43,002 nt of DNA from Sedimentitalea xiamensis (lineage in GTDB: Bacteria > Pseudomonadota > Alphaproteobacteria > Rhodobacterales > Rhodobacteraceae): positions 1 through 43,002 of the forward strand of contig NZ_JASNJE010000037.1 in NCBI RefSeq assembly GCF_030164465.1, in the 5' to 3' direction. The notes under the pieces were generated by a model. The model did no database searches. It was not told the DNA's origin and worked only from the letters and a program-made list of their open reading frames with translations. The position numbers were made by a program, and so were the translations under genes. Every line of letters starts with the position of its first letter. The first letter of the stretch is position 1. This document shows positions 17,517-25,027 of the stretch, one piece after another.

Positions 17517-17784
17517 AGCTGTCGCCCCCGTGAAGCGCGCGGTTCTTCGTCGCGCGGACCGAGCCGTGGGACACCCGCAGCACCTCGAAGAAATGCGGCT
17601 CCTTGTCGGCCACGAACCAGAGCACCGGGTAGGCGATGATTCCAACCAGGAAAAAGACAGGTGACTTGGTCCAGATGAAGGGCAGAACGATCCCCATGGC
17701 GAGAACCACCAGGTATCCGACGGGGAGACCGAGGTACTTCGGTGGGCGCGCAAGCCCGAGAAAGAGCGGAGATCGTTCTGTCAC
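17506..17784 (-). CDS. virB3: VirB3 inner-membrane protein
   Basis: A 92-residue protein with two membrane helices (GYLVVLAMGIVLPFIW and VFFLVGIIAYPVLWFVAD) and the family N-terminus LFLGLARPPKYLGLPVGY. VirB3 works with VirB4 in pilus assembly. The start is GTG at 17784 with AAGGG eight bases upstream. The conserved tail HFFEVLRVSHG is present. It overlaps virB4 by 11 bases and starts 21 bases after virB2. Confidence 0.9.
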   Translation of the reverse strand: MTERSPLFLGLARPPKYLGLPVGYLVVLAMGIVLPFIWTKSPVFFLVGIIAYPVLWFVADKEPHFFEVLRVSHGSVRATKNRALHGGDSYGA

Positions 17785-17805
17785 GACAGTAACCCTTACT
17801 GCATC

Positions 17806-18090
17806 CTACGTGAAGCCATCGACGATCGTGCCGGCGGAGAAGATCAGCACGATGCCGATGATGACCGAGGCGAACCATCCCCAGTTCAGACGCCCCATCA
17901 TGCACATGAACCCGGTGCCGATGACCGCGAGGGTGGCAACCGCTATGCCGATCGGTCCCGTGAGCGCGGCCTCGACCGTCTCCAGCATTTTCTGGATCGG
18001 CTTCAAATCCTGCGCGAGTGCCGGGCTGGATAGAACCGTATAGATTGTGGCGGCGAGTAGCAGCTGTCCTGACCTGACTCTGTTCATCAT
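17806..18090 (-). CDS. virB2: VirB2 major pilin precursor
   Basis: A 94-residue prepilin. The signal peptide ends SSPALA-Q, leaving a mature pilin of about 65 residues with two hydrophobic helices (GPIGIAVATLAVIGTGFMCM and FASVIIGIVLIFSAGTIV) joined by a short polar loop, as in VirB2/TrbC pilins. The pair of ATG codons at 18090 and 18087 is preceded by GGAG. In the operon it follows virB1 and precedes virB3, the canonical order. Confidence 0.9.
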   Translation of the reverse strand: MMNRVRSGQLLLAATIYTVLSSPALAQDLKPIQKMLETVEAALTGPIGIAVATLAVIGTGFMCMMGRLNWGWFASVIIGIVLIFSAGTIVDGFT

Positions 18091-18107
18091 GGGAGGCTCC
18101 AAGTATG

Positions 18108-18773
18108 TTAGGGGAGGTCGATGACGACCGGTGTGCGTGCCTTGCCGCTGGTGGACAGGCGGATGACGGGTTGCTCGACGGGTTTCCCGGAAAGTCGGCT
18201 TCGGATGTGATGGATGCGCCTGAGGTAACCGCGCGTCTCGGCGAAGGGCGGAACGCCATCATATTCGCGGACCCGATCCGGGCCGGCGTTATAGGCGGCG
18301 AGCGCCAGGTCGATGTCCCCGAAGGTTGACAGCTGCGCGAGCAGGTAGCGTGCGGCGCCTTCGAGGTTCTCGGCGGGATTTCTGCGGTCCACGCCCAGGG
18401 CACGTGCCGTTGCCGGCATGAGTTGCCCAAGGCCGAACGCGCCCTTTGGGCTCAGCGCGACCGGGTCGTAGGCGCTTTCTGCCTCTATCAGCGCCCGGAA
18501 CAGGATATGCCAGTCCGATGGCGACAATCCGTTTGTGGCGAGCACCTGGTTCCTGGCGTGACGATCCGACGTGTCCCGGATGGCTGTCAGGATGTCGCCT
18601 TCATTGCGGAGCGACAGGCGCACTGATGTGTCCCTTGCCGTACTCTGCTTGTCTTCGTGAAACGTCCAGTTCGAGGTTCGGACATTGCCGTCAGCTCCGA
18701 TCACCATCAGGTCCGCTATCGCACCCCGGGGCGTTGCGGATATCGAGATCGAGAGACACAGGACGGCCGTCAC
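18108..18773 (-). CDS. virB1: VirB1 lytic transglycosylase
   Basis: A specialised peptidoglycan-cutting enzyme that opens the wall for secretion-system assembly. From the GTG at 18773 the product is 221 residues with a signal-like N-terminus (TAVLCLSISISATPRGAIA). The SLT domain has catalytic E99 in LIEAESAYDP, GAFGLGQLMPATA and AYNAGPDRVREYDG. The start is uncertain: an ATG at 18836 gives a longer product but overlaps the preceding gene by 146 bases and adds residues that look like a shadow frame. This is the second SLT enzyme of the operon; the other is embedded in a VirB5-like protein. Confidence 0.85.
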   Translation of the reverse strand: MTAVLCLSISISATPRGAIADLMVIGADGNVRTSNWTFHEDKQSTARDTSVRLSLRNEGDILTAIRDTSDRHARNQVLATNGLSPSDWHILFRALIEAESAYDPVALSPKGAFGLGQLMPATARALGVDRRNPAENLEGAARYLLAQLSTFGDIDLALAAYNAGPDRVREYDGVPPFAETRGYLRRIHHIRSRLSGKPVEQPVIRLSTSGKARTPVVIDLP

Positions 18774-19023
18774 CAAAGGCCGTGTGGTGATTGACGAGTC
18801 CGGGCCAGAGCGCGAACTGGCGCACTTTCGGTCCATGTTTCTGGACCTTTGAGGCCACCAGCAGGAGCTCTTCGTCCCCCGCGGTGTAGATGCACTGGAA
18901 GAGCGGCTTGCCGTCACCCGTGCCCCCGACGAGTTCGTACCGACAGGTAAAATCGACGCCCCTGGCGATCAGATCCTTCACTCCATCGAGCGTGATCAGG
19001 CTGAGATGTCTCGCTATCGGCAT
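18691..19023 (-). CDS. Unknown 110-residue protein heading the virB operon
   Basis: A soluble protein of 110 residues beginning MPIARHLSLITLDGVKDLI, with GGGAGGGG two bases before the ATG. The central part (VDFTCRYELVGGTGDGKPLF, then LFQCIYTAGDEELLLVASK) reads as an alpha-beta fold. No signal peptide or DNA-binding motif is evident and I do not recognise the family. It is the first gene of the operon and its 3' end overlaps the start of virB1 by about 80 bases. Its C-terminal part, in the overlap, looks less protein-like than the rest, so an original stop may have been lost. Confidence 0.6.
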   Translation of the reverse strand: MPIARHLSLITLDGVKDLIARGVDFTCRYELVGGTGDGKPLFQCIYTAGDEELLLVASKVQKHGPKVRQFALWPGLVNHHTAFGDGRPVSLDLDIRNAPGCDSGPDGDRS

Positions 19024-19178
19024 GGCCCCTCCCTATGAGGAACCTTCTTGCATTAATCAATTGACACGAGAAGAGCATTTAAAGTCAAGATATATAAAAC
19101 GTAGGAATCAGATAATAAGCTGAAAGCCGCCGAAACTTCCTGTGCGCGCGCTTTCCCGATCCGGACAGGAGGTTTCCG
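19024..19178. promoter_or_regulatory. A+T-rich divergent promoter region of the virB operon
   Basis: A stretch clearly richer in A+T than its surroundings separates the virB operon from the TrbM-like gene. It holds an inverted pair TTGAC (19061-19065) and GTCAA (19084-19088), so that a -35-like TTGAC faces outward on each strand. TATATA and GATAAT occur nearby. Spacing to a good -10 is not convincing on either strand, so exact promoters are not assigned. Confidence 0.4.
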
Positions 19179-19751
19179 ATGCGATTGTTTTTCAAGGGTG
19201 CCATGCTCGCCGCGTCACTCTCGTTTCTGCCAGCCAGGCCGGCCAGTGCCTACGACATGGATTGCGCGATCATGCTCTGCATGGCAGGCGGCTTTCCACC
19301 CGGCGCGGTCTGCACGGCGGCTTATGCCGAGATGATCCGGCGCATCACCCCCTGGCCGTCGCAACCGCCTTTCGGCATCTGCAGTTTCGCGGCTATGCCG
19401 GTCGCAGCGGGCGGGCCCGGTGGGGCGATGGATCTCGACATCTCCGGCCCGGAATACGACTGGCTGAGACGGAGCCGTGTGCTCTGGTTTGACGGGCAAT
19501 CCCATGAGACACGGGAAGAACCTCGCCAATGGAACTGGAACATCCGATCCTGTGATCATGAGAACAGCACCTGCCATGACCTGGCCCGCGTCCACGGTTC
19601 GCACGCGCCATGGCCAGCGAGTTTCCAGAGCGAGAACGATCAGACGCTTGACTATCCCGGCGGCGGCATAAGTTTCTTTCGACGGGCCGTCATGGTCGAA
19701 TATGGCGACTACAAGGGGACTATGGGCCACTCGCAGTGGATTCACTACTAG
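19179..19751 (+). CDS. TrbM/KikA-like secreted conjugation protein
   Basis: A 190-residue exported protein with a signal peptide ending RPASA-Y. The mature N-terminus has the cysteine pattern C29, C34 and C45 around MLCMAGGFPPGAVC, followed by a second cysteine in PPFGICSF. This resembles the start of TrbM/KikA/MpfK proteins of conjugative systems. The C-terminal half is rich in Trp, His and Ser and is not recognised. AGGAGG lies seven bases before the ATG. It is divergent from the virB operon and likely serves it in the periplasm. The family assignment rests on the N-terminal motif only. Confidence 0.6.
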   Translation: MRLFFKGAMLAASLSFLPARPASAYDMDCAIMLCMAGGFPPGAVCTAAYAEMIRRITPWPSQPPFGICSFAAMPVAAGGPGGAMDLDISGPEYDWLRRSRVLWFDGQSHETREEPRQWNWNIRSCDHENSTCHDLARVHGSHAPWPASFQSENDQTLDYPGGGISFFRRAVMVEYGDYKGTMGHSQWIHY

Positions 19752-19984
19752 CGGGACGTCAACGTCTTTGATTGCAACATGCTTTGGCGTTTGCGGGATA
19801 TGTCGACTGTGTCGATGGATCGGGATTCGATGTCGTCCGGGGCGAACCTCTCCGGATCGACGAGCCACATCCGCCAGATCTGGCCATTGTTCCATCGGAA
19901 GTCGCGCCAGACGATTTCCTCCATTGTGCCGGCTCGAGCTATTCCCTCGGCTATAGGTTGTGCTTTCAGACGAAGTGGTGTCAT
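19748..19984 (-). CDS. Unknown 78-residue protein
   Basis: A small soluble protein starting at the ATG at 19984 (MTPLRLKAQPIAEGIARAG), with AGGTG upstream. It contains a tryptophan-rich middle (VWRDFRWNNGQIWRMWLVDP) and a polar tail. Nothing matches a family I know. It lies 17 bases downstream of a 35-residue open frame on the same strand, and its stop overlaps the convergent TrbM-like gene by four bases. A short regulatory protein of a plasmid is possible. Confidence 0.5.
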   Translation of the reverse strand: MTPLRLKAQPIAEGIARAGTMEEIVWRDFRWNNGQIWRMWLVDPERFAPDDIESRSIDTVDISRKRQSMLQSKTLTSR

Positions 19985-20001
19985 GTGAAAATCACCTGCT
20001 G

Positions 20002-20109
20002 TCAATGTATCAGCCACCGGACGAGTTCTCGGGTATCCCGATCCAGATTGCGCGCCACGGCCCATGCCTCGAGCCGATCTTCGGTCAGGTCAGTCGATTT
20101 GCGTTTCAA
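20002..20109 (-). CDS. Candidate 35-residue protein
   Basis: A short frame from TTG (20109) to TGA with GGGAG upstream. The product, starting MKRKSTDLTEDRLEAWAVAR and ending RELVRWLIH, is a credible charged amphipathic helix pair and uses codons like its neighbours. It lies just upstream of the 78-residue gene. Too short for most gene finders; no family is recognised. It might instead be the start of a longer gene broken from the following one. Confidence 0.4.
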   Translation of the reverse strand: MKRKSTDLTEDRLEAWAVARNLDRDTRELVRWLIH

Positions 20110-20211
20110 AGCTCTGCTCCCACATGAATGCGGCGAAGAAGTTGCGTTTGTTTTCGTGCCCAACACCCCTTCAGGTTGTATTCAGGAGTGAATGAAAAGC
20201 ACGAATCAATG

Positions 20212-20242
20212 TGAAACGAGACGAACAGAAACGAAACGAAAG
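20212..20242 (+). repeat. GAAACGA-type short direct repeats upstream of the RcgA gene
   Basis: GAAACGAG, then GAACAG and GAAACGAAACGAAAG, give three close copies of GAAACGA about 12-40 bases before the probable start of the next gene. They could be a binding site for a regulator, or simple A-rich leader sequence. Confidence 0.35.
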
Positions 20243-20253
20243 CATTCAAGCAG

Positions 20254-21867
20254 TTGATCCAGAACGGAAAATTTTTTGTCCCGCCTCCGGCAGGCGAGAA
20301 TGACGTCAAGACGCTGTTCCAGAAAATGGCGTCCGCGGGCGCCGGCCGACCTGCGGACAGGGACGGCCTGCCCGTGGGTCAATGGACTCCCGAGCTTCTG
20401 GCGGATGAAATTTCCAGAATCGACGGGAACCGGGAGGGGATCGAGCTGAGGACGGTACAGCTCTGGTTCCAGGACAACGACAGGGGCATCAGCAGCGACA
20501 ACATCCGATGGCTGGCCCGGATCTTCGGCTGCGGCGATCCTGAGGCGTCCGGCGCATGGCAGGTGGAACTCAGCGCGGCGAACAGGCGACTTGCCGCGAA
20601 GCGGAAATTGATGAAGTCGGGCAGACAGTCCCAATCACCCTCAGCTGAATCGGTGCACGCGGTCGAGTCGGGAAACGCCCGCGTGTGTGCGTCGGTCGTC
20701 GACGACAACAGGAACTGGCGAGGCTTCGACCTGGCGCAGAGGACGGAAGCGCTCTTTGGCAGTCAAAGCTCAATGGCTCTGCCGCTCGTGGTATTCACCG
20801 GAGCTTGTGCCCTCGCGCTGATCTCATTCACACTGAATGTCCACAGCGTTGTGTATACCCCTGAGAGTGGCCCGCCCAAGCAGGTCGGATTCTTGTGGGC
20901 CCCGAATTGGACAATCACGTTCCTGGCTGTCCTGCCTCTGTACCTGGCTCTGGTGATTGACTTTCTGCGCAGCTGGAAGGAGGAGTGGCGGCCCATGCTT
21001 GCGGATCTCGGCGATCCAACCTTTCCGGTGGCTGGCTGGGAACTGAGACTTGCAGCGGCTTCCTATTCCTTCTGGGCGATGTTTTTCATAACCGTGATTG
21101 TTGCCTCCGGCTACAACTGGACGGCGACACATCTGGTCCCGTTGCTGAAAGGCGATCCGGGCAACTGGCCGGTGGATTGGGGTCGAATAGCCATCCTGCG
21201 TTCCGACTTCATTTCGGTCTCGAGCGCGGTTTTATTTACCGGTCTCGTGTTTCTTTACAACGGCATGACGGCCTACCTCTTTTTTTCAGGCCTCATTTTT
21301 CTTCACCTGATGAAACACGACTACTTGGATCTGGTGAAGGGTCTCGAGGGCAGATCCAGAAAGGAAGGCAATCCAGATATCGAAGGCATCAGCCTCAAGT
21401 TGATGAATGGGATCTTTCGCTGTACTTCCTTGGGAGTCGTGATCACGCTCCTGATGAAGCTTCAATCCGGCTTTCTGCAATCTAACAGCACCAACATGGT
21501 GGAATGGTTGATTGCCGATTTTCGATCTCTGTTTGGCAACCCCGGTTCCGTTGCGAAAGACAGTTCGTCATTCGGAACCGCACCGGGGTTCTACTACAGC
21601 TTCTTTTGCCTCCTGGCGATCGTGGGCACGTTCATGAATGCGTCGATCAGATTTCGATGGATATTGGCGCGCCTTAATATGCACCAGTCACGCGGCCGGA
21701 TTCTCACGCCGTCGGTTCTTATGAACGCAGCTATGGCTCTGTTGGTCATCAGCTACTTTCTGATCGGAGTCGTGCAAGGATTTACAATTTTCCTACTGTT
21801 TTCGCTGGCCCTGACAGGTTATTTGCACTTCAAACCTGCCTCCACCTGGAATCAGGGATTTCGATAA
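20254..21867 (+). CDS. RcgA-family putative membrane transporter
   Basis: A 537-residue protein in two parts. Residues 1-125 are soluble and look like a degenerate helix-turn-helix module (PVGQWTPELLADEISRIDGN, TVQLWFQDNDRGISSDNIRW). From about 170 on there are eight or nine hydrophobic helices. I recognise it as the type annotated RcgA family putative transporter, known from rhizobial plasmids where rcgA affects conjugative transfer; this is from memory. The start TTG at 20254 is kept because the in-frame region upstream has no ATG and the FFVPPPAG motif lies at the N-terminus of family members. It is followed 27 bases later by a hydrolase gene. Confidence 0.68.
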   Translation: MIQNGKFFVPPPAGENDVKTLFQKMASAGAGRPADRDGLPVGQWTPELLADEISRIDGNREGIELRTVQLWFQDNDRGISSDNIRWLARIFGCGDPEASGAWQVELSAANRRLAAKRKLMKSGRQSQSPSAESVHAVESGNARVCASVVDDNRNWRGFDLAQRTEALFGSQSSMALPLVVFTGACALALISFTLNVHSVVYTPESGPPKQVGFLWAPNWTITFLAVLPLYLALVIDFLRSWKEEWRPMLADLGDPTFPVAGWELRLAAASYSFWAMFFITVIVASGYNWTATHLVPLLKGDPGNWPVDWGRIAILRSDFISVSSAVLFTGLVFLYNGMTAYLFFSGLIFLHLMKHDYLDLVKGLEGRSRKEGNPDIEGISLKLMNGIFRCTSLGVVITLLMKLQSGFLQSNSTNMVEWLIADFRSLFGNPGSVAKDSSSFGTAPGFYYSFFCLLAIVGTFMNASIRFRWILARLNMHQSRGRILTPSVLMNAAMALLVISYFLIGVVQGFTIFLLFSLALTGYLHFKPASTWNQGFR

Positions 21868-21894
21868 TGGTGTGCAAAGAGGAGTCGTTCTGCC

Positions 21895-22887
21895 GTGTTG
21901 GATGAAGCGCCGTTTTTCCCACATGTCGCCGAGGGTCCGGGGAATGTGTGTGCATACTGGATATACGCCGAAGACAAGGTGCGGCTTCGAATCGCCCACT
22001 GGCAGCATGAAGGCATCCCAAAAGGAACCGTTTTCTTGTTCCAGGGACGCACGGAGAACATCGAAAAATACGGTCGCACCGCGGAAGCACTTCATGCGGC
22101 TGGCTACGCGGCGTTTGCCATTGACTGGCGTGGCCAAGGACTGTCCGACAGGCTCACCGATGATCGGATGACAGGCCATGTTGTGCAGTTTTCCGACTAC
22201 CAGAAAGACGTTGAGGCAATGATCAAGGCCGCTGAATCGCTCGATCTGCCGAAACCCTGGTATCTGCTTGGCCATTCGCTCGGGGCCTGTGTCGGCCTGC
22301 GCGCCATCATCGAAGGCTTGCCAGTTTCTGCCTGCGTGTTCACGGCGCCCTTATGGGGTATCAACCTTTCCACATTTCAACGCCTCGCGGCCTGGCCTGT
22401 GTCCTGGGCGGCTCAATTTGTGGGAAAGGGCCATCTGTACGCCCCAGGTACTCGCGGAGAAAGCTATGTTCTCCATACAGCCTTCGATGACAACAGGCTG
22501 ACACATGACCCTGATATGTACCAATATTACATCAACATTTCCGAATCTCTGGTTGATCAGCAGATCGGCGGACCGAGCATGGGGTGGCTTTTCCAAGCGC
22601 TGAAGGAAACACGGTCTCTGTCGAAATTGCCTTCCCCTGACATACCGTGCATCACCTTCTGCGGTGCGGAAGACAGCATAGTTGCCATTCCAGCTGTCCG
22701 GGACCGAATGGCCCGTTGGCCGCGCGGAAGTTTCGAACTGGTCGAAAACGCCAGGCACGATGTTCTCCATGAGATTCCGCATATACGTGACGAACTGTTG
22801 GACAAGATAATAAACCTGTTTTCAAACGACAAAGCCATCAATCTGCAGCCACCATCACAGGCCAGGACAGTCGCCCAGAACGGTTGA
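21895..22887 (+). CDS. Alpha/beta hydrolase (lysophospholipase/monoacylglycerol lipase type)
   Basis: A 330-residue hydrolase of the serine aminopeptidase S33 fold, cytoplasmic by lack of a signal. Motifs: oxyanion-loop FLFQGRTENIEKYG, FAIDWRGQGLSDR, nucleophile S128 in GHSLG, acid D260 in GAEDSIV and histidine H288 in NARHDVLHE. The triad is intact. Such enzymes split lysophospholipids, monoacylglycerols or related esters. The start is GTG at 21895 with AGAGGAG ten bases upstream. It is probably cotranscribed with the RcgA-like gene; a link with membrane lipid turnover or plasmid transfer control is only a guess. Confidence 0.85.
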   Translation: MLDEAPFFPHVAEGPGNVCAYWIYAEDKVRLRIAHWQHEGIPKGTVFLFQGRTENIEKYGRTAEALHAAGYAAFAIDWRGQGLSDRLTDDRMTGHVVQFSDYQKDVEAMIKAAESLDLPKPWYLLGHSLGACVGLRAIIEGLPVSACVFTAPLWGINLSTFQRLAAWPVSWAAQFVGKGHLYAPGTRGESYVLHTAFDDNRLTHDPDMYQYYINISESLVDQQIGGPSMGWLFQALKETRSLSKLPSPDIPCITFCGAEDSIVAIPAVRDRMARWPRGSFELVENARHDVLHEIPHIRDELLDKIINLFSNDKAINLQPPSQARTVAQNG

Positions 22888-22941
22888 CAGCCCAACGCGC
22901 CCTCGGGGAGTATCAGACTTTCCTCGCATGGATCATGCGCA

Positions 22942-23097
22942 TTAGTTCGTGTCATGCGCCGGTTTCAACAGTTCCGCCGTGACCTCATGTCCGATAGTGC
23001 CAAATGAAATCCGTGTCGTCCCATCCCAGCTGATCGGTGTTTGGCCTCCCTGGCCAGAATCCAGTGTCGGGTAGGTCGCCGGCTTGTCCGGCGTGTC
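22942..23097 (-). pseudogene. Possible C-terminal gene remnant
   Basis: A 52-codon frame open between two stops that reads like protein (TYPTLDSGQGGQTPISWDG, then GHEVTAELLKPAHDTN) but has no usable start codon. It could be the tail of a lost gene. No family is recognised and the call is weak. Confidence 0.22.
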
Positions 23098-23171
23098 TCA
23101 GAACCCTACTTTACAGCCAATGCTGCGAACCACGGGGCTCGCGGGTACACCTGAACCGGACGTAAGCCAAT

Positions 23172-23978
23172 ATGGAACGCGGATCCGATCTCGCGCTGAT
23201 CGACCAGTTCATCTGGCGGCATTATCGCCTGCCGGGATCGCTCAGATTGCATCGTCATGCCCTTGGTTGGGATCTGCTGCGGGCGCCGGTCAATGTCGTT
23301 CTGGCGCCATTGCTCCTGTTGGTTCGCCTGGTGTCCATGGCCGCCCATCTGGTCAGGCTGCGGCGGCTGTCCAAGTTCACCGCCCGTCTTGTGCCGCAGT
23401 TCCGGTCCGATGTCGGGGCCGCCATCGAGGCGGATGTCATGGCGGAGGTGATCTCTTTTCGTTCGTCCCGTGTTGCGCCTCCGGTCTCGGAGAATATCCG
23501 TCAGCACCTGCGTGACTATGTTGCGGTGCGGGCTGCGGTCTCTGAAATCGGCTCGGTGCTCGTCGTACTGACAATCGGTTTCACATTGTTCCAGGCGGTG
23601 ACACCGGGCGTGATCTCGCTGACACCCATGGTGACCGAACGTGCGGCACATGCGCGGGATGTCGCGGATTTTCCGCTGGGGCAATGGCTCGGCAGCGCCT
23701 GGTACGGGGCTTTTCCCGTCGGGCGGCCGCTCTGGCAGTATATCGCGGTGGGCGCTGGCCTCGCAGGAATGCTTTCGCTCGTCGCTACCTTTTCGGGCAT
23801 CCTCGCGGATCCGCTCCAGGCGCGTCTCGGCATTCACAAGCGTCGTCTGCGCCGATTGCTGCGACGGATCGATCGCGCGGGGGAGGATCGCCCGCAGATC
23901 GAGGGCGAGTTCGTCCTGGCGCGCGGCGCCGACATCGTTGATCTTGCGAACATGCTTGTCCGGGTGTTCAGATCGTGA
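23172..23978 (+). CDS. DUF6635 family membrane protein
   Basis: A 268-residue protein with the family start LIDQFIWRHYRLPGSLRLHR then ALGWDLLRAPVNVVLAPLLL. Hydrophobic segments occur at about residues 35-60, 126-150 and 185-210. It is basic near the membrane helices and ends in a soluble helix. I recognise DUF6635, common in Rhodobacteraceae; function unknown. The ribosome-binding site is weak. It may form a transcript with the decayed TetR gene downstream. Confidence 0.7.
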   Translation: MERGSDLALIDQFIWRHYRLPGSLRLHRHALGWDLLRAPVNVVLAPLLLLVRLVSMAAHLVRLRRLSKFTARLVPQFRSDVGAAIEADVMAEVISFRSSRVAPPVSENIRQHLRDYVAVRAAVSEIGSVLVVLTIGFTLFQAVTPGVISLTPMVTERAAHARDVADFPLGQWLGSAWYGAFPVGRPLWQYIAVGAGLAGMLSLVATFSGILADPLQARLGIHKRRLRRLLRRIDRAGEDRPQIEGEFVLARGADIVDLANMLVRVFRS

Positions 23979-24035
23979 CAGCGGATATCTTGGCGCCTCA
24001 GTACCCGCATATTTCCGCGCGGTGCCGAAGCCACG

Positions 24036-24401
24036 GTGTTCGGATTGAACGAGAACGAGGCGGTCTGGCGGACCGTTCAGGAGATGGCCGATGGCAATCC
24101 TTACCGGGCCATTGCGGATTTCTACCTATCGGCACCGCATCTGTCGCATCGTGGTAAAGGGTGCGCCTATGCTGGCCACCGAGGCCCCTGCCACCGGGAC
24201 GCGGTCCGAAAGGCGTTCGAACATGGCCTTCGCCGCACGCTGGCACTGTTGTCGGAGAAATTGGCGACGGAGCCGGAAGAAGACACGACGGCAATCCGGA
24301 ACCTCAGCCGTCTGGTCGGCGCCGTGATCCTTGCCCGGGCGGTGGACGATCCGGCCCTGGCCGAAGACATCCTGCGGGCCAACCAGGAGCCGGAAAGCTG
24401 A
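24036..24401 (+). pseudogene. Decayed TetR-family regulator, C-terminal part
   Basis: The open frame reads EAVWRTVQEMADGNPYRAI, then GCAYA, then a shadow stretch, then AVRKAFEHGLRRTLALL. In the frame shifted by one base the shadow stretch is LATEAPATGT, which completes the ligand-domain motif of TetR regulators (GCAYA-LATEAPATGT-AVRKAFEHG). Two small deletions of 2 and 1 bases would explain this, the second restoring the frame. The DNA-binding N-terminus is absent upstream. The gene is therefore both truncated and internally scrambled. Confidence 0.6.
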
Positions 24402-24752
24402 AACCTGCACAGTAATCAGCCTTGGGGAATGATAATCCCTTGGTCAACCAGGTTCTCTGGTGCACCGAGGCTGACGAAAAGCCGCTTGATTCCAATCTGA
24501 ACTGGATGCCCTGCCGAAGTCAGAGATCGCCTTCCGAAGCAAACTCCGGGTTTACTTTTGTAAGTTCAGACGATGTGAACGACGCTGAAACCGCAACGTT
24601 TCCAGAATGGATACGGACAATTTCCAGAAAATTCCATGTTTCCGCCGTCATGTGTGAGCAGGATCACAGCGACCTTGGACAGGCTGCGGCACTGTTCGGT
24701 CATGTAACGATGATCCTGGCAACGAGTACGTGAGTGGTGATGGTAGAGAGTT

Positions 24753-24831
24753 CTTCGCAATTGAGCGAAGCTGTTCACGAATGTTTCAACCAAGTGCTGG
24801 GCGTAGGGGAAACCTTACGCCCAATTTTTTT
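24753..24831 (+). ncRNA. Possible small RNA ending in an intrinsic terminator
   Basis: CTTCGC-AATTGA-GCGAAG forms a hairpin; 28 bases later comes the terminator. With no gene ending just upstream, the terminator may close a short non-coding transcript. The 5' end and promoter are not visible, so the extent given covers only the structured part. Confidence 0.3.
24799..24831 (+). terminator. Strong rho-independent terminator
   Basis: A ten-base-pair stem GGGCGTAGGG / CCTTACGCCC with a single G-T wobble and a GAAA tetraloop is followed by AA and seven T. It works only in the plus direction because the other side lacks a T run. Confidence 0.75.
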
Positions 24832-25027
24832 AATCAGAGCCGTGTTGCGTCCCAAACCTGACCTGACTTCGAGCCCGACGTCTCGCGCTTGCGAGGCGCA
24901 TGCAAACCCGACTGTCTTTCTCTTCGCCTGGCCAGAGATGGTCAGGGTGCCGTCGTCACGCTACCCGAGGAATAGGCCCACTCGCTTCCGGAGCGCTGAA
25001 GACCATTGGGAAAAATCGCCCGTTGGC

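Larger units (their letters stand above)
24402..25027. other. Gene-poor stretch with an orphan terminator
   Basis: Some 620 bases between the TetR remnant and the vapC gene. No open frame has family resemblance or a good ribosome-binding site. The clear structures are a six-base-pair hairpin at 24753-24770 and a strong intrinsic terminator at 24799-24831 on the plus strand. Confidence 0.5.

Noticed and set aside
15138-17639. Two long plus-strand frames opposite virB4
   Set aside because: Shadow frames. The minus strand carries an intact VirB4 with Walker motifs.
24640-24733. Possible tyrosine-recombinase tail (DLGQAAALFGHVTMI)
   Set aside because: The resemblance to integrase C-termini is short, the Arg-His-Arg-Tyr residues are not visible and the surrounding frame is not protein-like.
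24845-24945. tRNA-like stretch with a short palindromic arm
   Set aside because: No acceptor stem or anticodon loop could be drawn in either direction.
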